From the NCBI RefSeq assembly GCF_002920895.1, contig NZ_PQVG01000005.1, forward strand, positions 186,001-250,000: a stretch of 64,000 nucleotides of DNA, given 5' to 3'. This DNA comes from Flavobacterium alvei. Its GTDB lineage: Bacteria > Bacteroidota > Bacteroidia > Flavobacteriales > Flavobacteriaceae. The notes under the pieces were generated by a model. The model had not been told where the DNA came from. It made no database searches and saw only the letters and a list, made by a program, of their open reading frames with translations. Of this stretch, positions 59,998-64,000 are shown piece by piece; the stretch's first letter is position 1; the number at the start of each line of letters is the position of its first letter. The translations under genes and the position numbers were made by a program.

Positions 59998-61923
59998 ATG
60001 GACATCTCTTATATAGTATTTATTCCGTTGATTCCGCTAGCCGTTTTCTTGCTATTGGGAATCTTTAACCAACAAATCAAACCAGCCGTTTCGGGTTATA
60101 TTGGCGTTTTAGGATTAGCAACTTCGGCTGCATTGTCTTATTATGCGGCTTATCAATACTTTTTCGTGAGTGGAAAAGTAGATGGAGTTTACCCAACTTT
60201 TGTCGAAAAAACAGTTTGGATGAACTTCACCGACACCTTACACATTGATATGGGAATTTTGATTGATCCCATTTCGGTAATGATGCTCATCGTGGTGACC
60301 ACCATTTCCTTGATGGTACACATTTACAGCCGAGGTTATATGCACGGCGATGCTGGTTATACCAAATTCTTTGCTTATTTATCGCTGTTTTCCTTTTCGA
60401 TGTTGGGATTAGTTTTAGCAACCAACCTTTTCCAAATCTATATTTTCTGGGAATTGGTGGGAGTTTCCTCCTTCTTGTTGATTGGTTATTATTACACCAA
60501 AACTTCGGCTGTGGCAGCAGCAAAAAAGGCTTTTATCGTAACTCGTTTTGCTGATTTTGGCTTCTTGATCGGAATTTTGATAGTGGGTTATTACGCTGGT
60601 ACTTTTGATTTCCAAACCTTAAATGCTGTGAATCCCGAAGGCGAAGGATTACTTTTTCAGTGGGGAGCTTCTTCCTTTATGGGATTATCGGTAATTACTT
60701 GGGCTTTGATTTTAATATTTATGGGAGGCGCTGGAAAATCGGCGATGTTCCCGTTACACATTTGGTTACCCGATGCAATGGAAGGTCCAACACCGGTTTC
60801 GGCCTTGATTCACGCAGCAACAATGGTTGTGGCTGGAGTGTATTTGGTAGCAAGATTATTCCCGATGTATTACTTTGTGGAAGATGGTTTTGCACTTAAT
60901 ATCGTGGCTTATGTAGGTGCTTTTTCTTCGTTGTTTGCCGCAATAATTGCCCTCACACAAACCGATATCAAACGAGTTTTGGCTTTTTCGACTATGTCGC
61001 AAATAGGTTATATGATGTTGGCTTTAGGTGTTTCAAGTTACAAAGGTCACGAGGGAGTTGGTTATATGGCGTCTATGTTTCATTTGTTCACTCATGCTAT
61101 GTTTAAAGCTTTATTATTCTTGGGAGCTGGTTCCGTAATTCACGCTGTTCACAGCAATTATTTGAAAGATATGGGAAGTTTGCGCAAGTATATGCCAATC
61201 ACCAATATTACTTTCTTAATCGCAGCTTTAGCGATTGCTGGAGTGCCACCATTCGCAGGGTTTTGGAGTAAAGATGAAATCTTGGTTGCTGCTTTCGAAA
61301 AAAATCAATTGCTTTATTTTGTTGGACTTTTCGTTGCAGGATTAACTGCTTTTTATATGTTCCGACTTTATTTTGGCATCTTTTGGGGCAAGGAAACCAA
61401 ATACCATCACGAACCGCACGAATCGCCAATGTCTATGGCATTTCCTTTGTTGTTCTTGGCAATTATGAGTATTGTGGCAGGATTTATTCCGTTCAGCGAA
61501 TTTATAACTGCAGACAAAGCGGGATTTGAAGGACATTTGGATTTACCATTAGCAGCCGTTGCTGTTGGAACGGGATTAGTCGGAATTATTCTGGCTTGGA
61601 TTTTCTATAAAAAAGAAAATGATTTGGCCGAACGATTTTCCAATGCTTTTGGGATGTTTTACAAATGGACTTTCCACAAATTCTATTTCGACGAACTCTA
61701 CCTTTTCATTACTAGAAAAATCATTTTCAATCTAATTTCAGCACCAATAGCCAAGTTCGACAAGAAATATGTGGATGGAACGATGGAAGGCATTGGAAAC
61801 AAAACGGTCATCATTTCTGAAAAAATAAAAGGATTGCAATCCGGTCGATTACAAGATTATGCTATGTTTTTTGTTTCGGGAGTTGTAGTTGTCGCTTTGG
61901 TTTTCATTTATTTATGGACATAA
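59998..61923 (+). CDS. nuoL: complex I subunit NuoL
   Basis: 641-aa antiporter-like proton-pumping subunit with about 16 helices. The lysine/glutamate proton path residues lie in FWELVGVSSFLLIGYYY, GAGKSAMFPLHIWLPDAMEGPTPVSALIHAATMV and HLFTHAMFKALLFLGAGSVIH. The C-terminal amphipathic helix region is present. Followed by nuoM after 13 bp. Confidence 0.96.
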   Translation: MDISYIVFIPLIPLAVFLLLGIFNQQIKPAVSGYIGVLGLATSAALSYYAAYQYFFVSGKVDGVYPTFVEKTVWMNFTDTLHIDMGILIDPISVMMLIVVTTISLMVHIYSRGYMHGDAGYTKFFAYLSLFSFSMLGLVLATNLFQIYIFWELVGVSSFLLIGYYYTKTSAVAAAKKAFIVTRFADFGFLIGILIVGYYAGTFDFQTLNAVNPEGEGLLFQWGASSFMGLSVITWALILIFMGGAGKSAMFPLHIWLPDAMEGPTPVSALIHAATMVVAGVYLVARLFPMYYFVEDGFALNIVAYVGAFSSLFAAIIALTQTDIKRVLAFSTMSQIGYMMLALGVSSYKGHEGVGYMASMFHLFTHAMFKALLFLGAGSVIHAVHSNYLKDMGSLRKYMPITNITFLIAALAIAGVPPFAGFWSKDEILVAAFEKNQLLYFVGLFVAGLTAFYMFRLYFGIFWGKETKYHHEPHESPMSMAFPLLFLAIMSIVAGFIPFSEFITADKAGFEGHLDLPLAAVAVGTGLVGIILAWIFYKKENDLAERFSNAFGMFYKWTFHKFYFDELYLFITRKIIFNLISAPIAKFDKKYVDGTMEGIGNKTVIISEKIKGLQSGRLQDYAMFFVSGVVVVALVFIYLWT

Positions 61924-61936
61924 CAAATCAATTAAT

Positions 61937-63433
61937 ATGGATATTTTATCACTTTTTGTAATTGTACCTGTTCTCACGGTTTTAGCTTTGGTTTTCTCCA
62001 AAGGCTTGAAACAGGCTCGATTGATTTCAATGATTGGAAGTTTCATTCAACTCGGAATGGCTATCAATTTACTTTTTGCTTATTTTAGAGAAAGAGCGGT
62101 CGATAAAAGCGTGATGCTTTTCACTCAAGATTATGTTTGGTTTAAAAATTTCAATGTGCATTATGCCATTGGAGTTGATGGAATTTCGGTTGCCTTGCTA
62201 TTGTTGACTGCAATAGTAGTATTAGCCGGTGTTTTCATTTCTTGGAAAACCGACGATTTGCCCAAAGAATTCTTTGTTTCTCTTTTGGTTTTGGCCACGG
62301 GAGTTTACGGCTTCTTCATTTCCATCGATTTGTTTACAATGTTTGTATTCTACGAAATTGCTGTAATCCCAATGTATTTGTTGATTGGAATTTGGGGCTC
62401 AGGACCCAAAGAATATTCGGCAATGAAGTTGACTTTGATGCTGATGGGAGCTTCAGCCGTTTTGATGGTGGGCGTTCTAGGAATTTATTTCAATTCGAAT
62501 GCCGATGGTGGCGCTTTAACGTTTAATATTTTGGAAATAGCTAAAGTGCACATTCCATTCGAAGCACAGAAATTATTTTTCCCTTTGACTTTTGTTGGCT
62601 TTGCTGTATTGGGTGCTTTATTTCCTTTTCATACTTGGTCACCTGATGGTCACGCTTCGGCACCAACAGCGGTATCAATGCTGCATGCAGGCGTTTTGAT
62701 GAAATTGGGAGGTTATGGTGTTTTCAGGATTGCTATGTTTTTATTGCCTTTGGGAGCCATTGAATGGTCTTGGTTTTTCATCATTTTATCGGCAACAGGA
62801 GTCATTTATGGTGCTTTTGGAGCGTTAAAACAAACCGATTTGAAATACATTAATGCTTATTCCTCTGTGAGTCACTTGGGAATGGTGTTGTTCGCCTTGT
62901 TGATGTTGAATAAAACTGCTTGGAACGGAGCTATTTTACAATCGCTTTCCCACGGATTTATGACTGCCTTATTCTTCGCCTTAATCGGGATGATTTACGG
63001 AAGAACCCACACTAGAGACATCACCAAACTAGGAGGTTTATTGAAAGTAATGCCTTTTATATCCGTAATTTATGTAATTGCTGGAATGGCTTCATTAGGA
63101 TTGCCTGGATTTAGCGGTTTCATTGCTGAAATGAACATCTTTGTCGGAGCTTTTCAACACGAAGGAATGTTTTACAGAGTAGCGACCATAATTTCAGTTT
63201 CGGCCATTGTGGTAACGGCGGTTTACATTCTTCGAGTATTAGGAATTATGCTAATGGGAGAAGTCAAAAACGACGAATATTTAAATTTACCAAAAGCAAC
63301 TTGGTTCGAAATTACAGGTATTTTGCTACTATTAATTCCAATGCTTGGTATGGGTGTTGCTCCACTTTGGTTGAGCGATATGACAATGGATAGTATCCAA
63401 CCTTTTATTCAAGGAGTATTAAATCATTTATAA
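61937..63433 (+). CDS. nuoM: complex I subunit NuoM
   Basis: 498-aa antiporter-like subunit. Start at ATG 61937 (MDILSLFVIV); the longer frame begins inside nuoL. FYEIAVIPMYLLIGIWG, FPFHTWSPDGHASAPTAVSMLHAGVLMKLGGYG and NAYSSVSHLGMVLFAL are typical. nuoN follows after 10 bp. Confidence 0.96.
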   Translation: MDILSLFVIVPVLTVLALVFSKGLKQARLISMIGSFIQLGMAINLLFAYFRERAVDKSVMLFTQDYVWFKNFNVHYAIGVDGISVALLLLTAIVVLAGVFISWKTDDLPKEFFVSLLVLATGVYGFFISIDLFTMFVFYEIAVIPMYLLIGIWGSGPKEYSAMKLTLMLMGASAVLMVGVLGIYFNSNADGGALTFNILEIAKVHIPFEAQKLFFPLTFVGFAVLGALFPFHTWSPDGHASAPTAVSMLHAGVLMKLGGYGVFRIAMFLLPLGAIEWSWFFIILSATGVIYGAFGALKQTDLKYINAYSSVSHLGMVLFALLMLNKTAWNGAILQSLSHGFMTALFFALIGMIYGRTHTRDITKLGGLLKVMPFISVIYVIAGMASLGLPGFSGFIAEMNIFVGAFQHEGMFYRVATIISVSAIVVTAVYILRVLGIMLMGEVKNDEYLNLPKATWFEITGILLLLIPMLGMGVAPLWLSDMTMDSIQPFIQGVLNHL

Positions 63434-63443
63434 AATAACGAAA

Positions 63444-64000
63444 ATGAATTTGAACAGTTTTATCGCAATGAGACAAGAAATTTTCCTCTTGACAATTTTA
63501 TTATTGTTGGTTGTAGGCGAAATTTTCATCCATAAAAACAAAAAAGGTACACTTACGCATCTTGCTTTATTTTTATTTGGGATTCACACTATTATCGGCT
63601 TTTTTGCCATTGAAGAAGCGAGTTTATTTGGCGGAATGTTTCGCACGAATTCACTCATTCACTTTTTCAAAAATGCACTTAATGTAGGTGTTTTGATTGT
63701 CCTACTTCAATCAGCCGATTGGATTCAAGAAAAAATGGTGCCGTTAAACAAAGGAAATGAATTCTTTATGTTGCTATTTTCTTCTCTTTTGGGAATGTAT
63801 TTTATGATTTCGGCAGGTGATTTTCTAATGTTTTACATCGGATTGGAATTATCTACTTTGCCTGTAGCCGCTTTGGTAGCTTGGGAAACTTCCAAAAGAA
63901 TTTCGAGTGAAGCGGGTGTAAAATTCATTCTTTCAGCAGGATTGGCATCGGGAACATCCTTATTCGGAATCTCTCTTTTGTATGCTGCCACAGGATCGAT
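63444..64000 (+). CDS. nuoN: complex I subunit NuoN, 3' end off window
   Basis: Start ATG at 63444 (MNLNSFIAMRQEIFLL), running off the right edge after about 185 codons. Membrane helices and the segment FYIGLELSTLPVAALVAWE (conserved antiporter Glu) followed by SSEAGVKFILSAGLASG identify the third antiporter-like subunit. Last of the usual operon order. Confidence 0.93.
   Translation, partial: MNLNSFIAMRQEIFLLTILLLLVVGEIFIHKNKKGTLTHLALFLFGIHTIIGFFAIEEASLFGGMFRTNSLIHFFKNALNVGVLIVLLQSADWIQEKMVPLNKGNEFFMLLFSSLLGMYFMISAGDFLMFYIGLELSTLPVAALVAWETSKRISSEAGVKFILSAGLASGTSLFGISLLYAATGS

Overview
The window is AT-rich DNA from a member of the Bacteroidota, most likely a Flavobacterium or a close relative. 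Evidence: Bacteroidota-type promoters with a TAnnTTTG -7 element and weak Shine-Dalgarno sequences, a fused CcoN-CcoO cbb3 oxidase, proteins with type IX secretion (T9SS) C-terminal domains, SusC-like TonB receptor architecture, 2TM-domain proteins and DUF5606. No rRNA or tRNA gene was recognised.

Layout. 1-5.7 kb: microaerobic respiration locus on the minus strand (fused ccoNO cut by the left edge, ccoS, copper ATPase ccoI), with a divergent Crp/Fnr regulator. 5.8-7.9 kb: small hypothetical proteins and a palindromic intergenic repeat. 7.9-14.2 kb: housekeeping (mazG, DUF5606 protein, def, FUSC transporter, ruvX, a ParE-type toxin-antitoxin pair, dapD). 14.2-17 kb: two glycosyltransferases and a WaaP-like kinase. 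17-23.3 kb: tsaC, a GxxExxY gene enclosed by 24-bp perfect inverted repeats, cca, ctaA, a TonB-plug-like secreted protein, a CDP-alcohol phosphatidyltransferase and two thioredoxin-fold proteins. 23.6-29.4 kb: a signalling operon (TonB receptor, TPR protein, histidine kinase fused to a 2TM domain, two further 2TM proteins, LytTR regulator). 29.6-36.8 kb: YCII protein, acetyltransferase, ClC channel, HPP protein, nucleoid-associated protein, SUMF1-like protein and a 0.75-kb stretch without a gene. 36.8-41.3 kb: yidC, pyrG and a second toxin-antitoxin pair. 41.3-46.5 kb: a tandem duplication of a T9SS-secreted protein plus an outer-membrane barrel; the upstream copy has an in-frame amber stop. 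46.5-53.6 kb: pyruvate:ferredoxin oxidoreductase, ferredoxin and 2-oxoacid:ferredoxin oxidoreductase KorAB. 53.6-55 kb: a small accessory insert with a lipoprotein and a REP-associated transposase that truncates a gene; it is bracketed by a duplicated korB 3' end. 55.1 kb to the right edge: nuoABCDHIJKLMN, a complex I operon with no nuoE, nuoF or nuoG.

How it fits together. FNR-type palindromes (WTGAT-N4-ATCAW, or one mismatch from it) occur at the cco promoter (two in tandem), between ccoI and the Crp/Fnr gene, and between the ferredoxin/nifJ and korAB units. In the presumed activated promoters the palindrome centre lies 28.5-29.5 bp upstream of the -7 element; at the regulator's own promoter it overlaps the -33 region. 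I infer a low-oxygen regulon combining a high-affinity oxidase with ferredoxin-reducing 2-oxoacid oxidoreductases. The adjacent complex I lacks the NADH-oxidising module and may therefore take electrons from ferredoxin.
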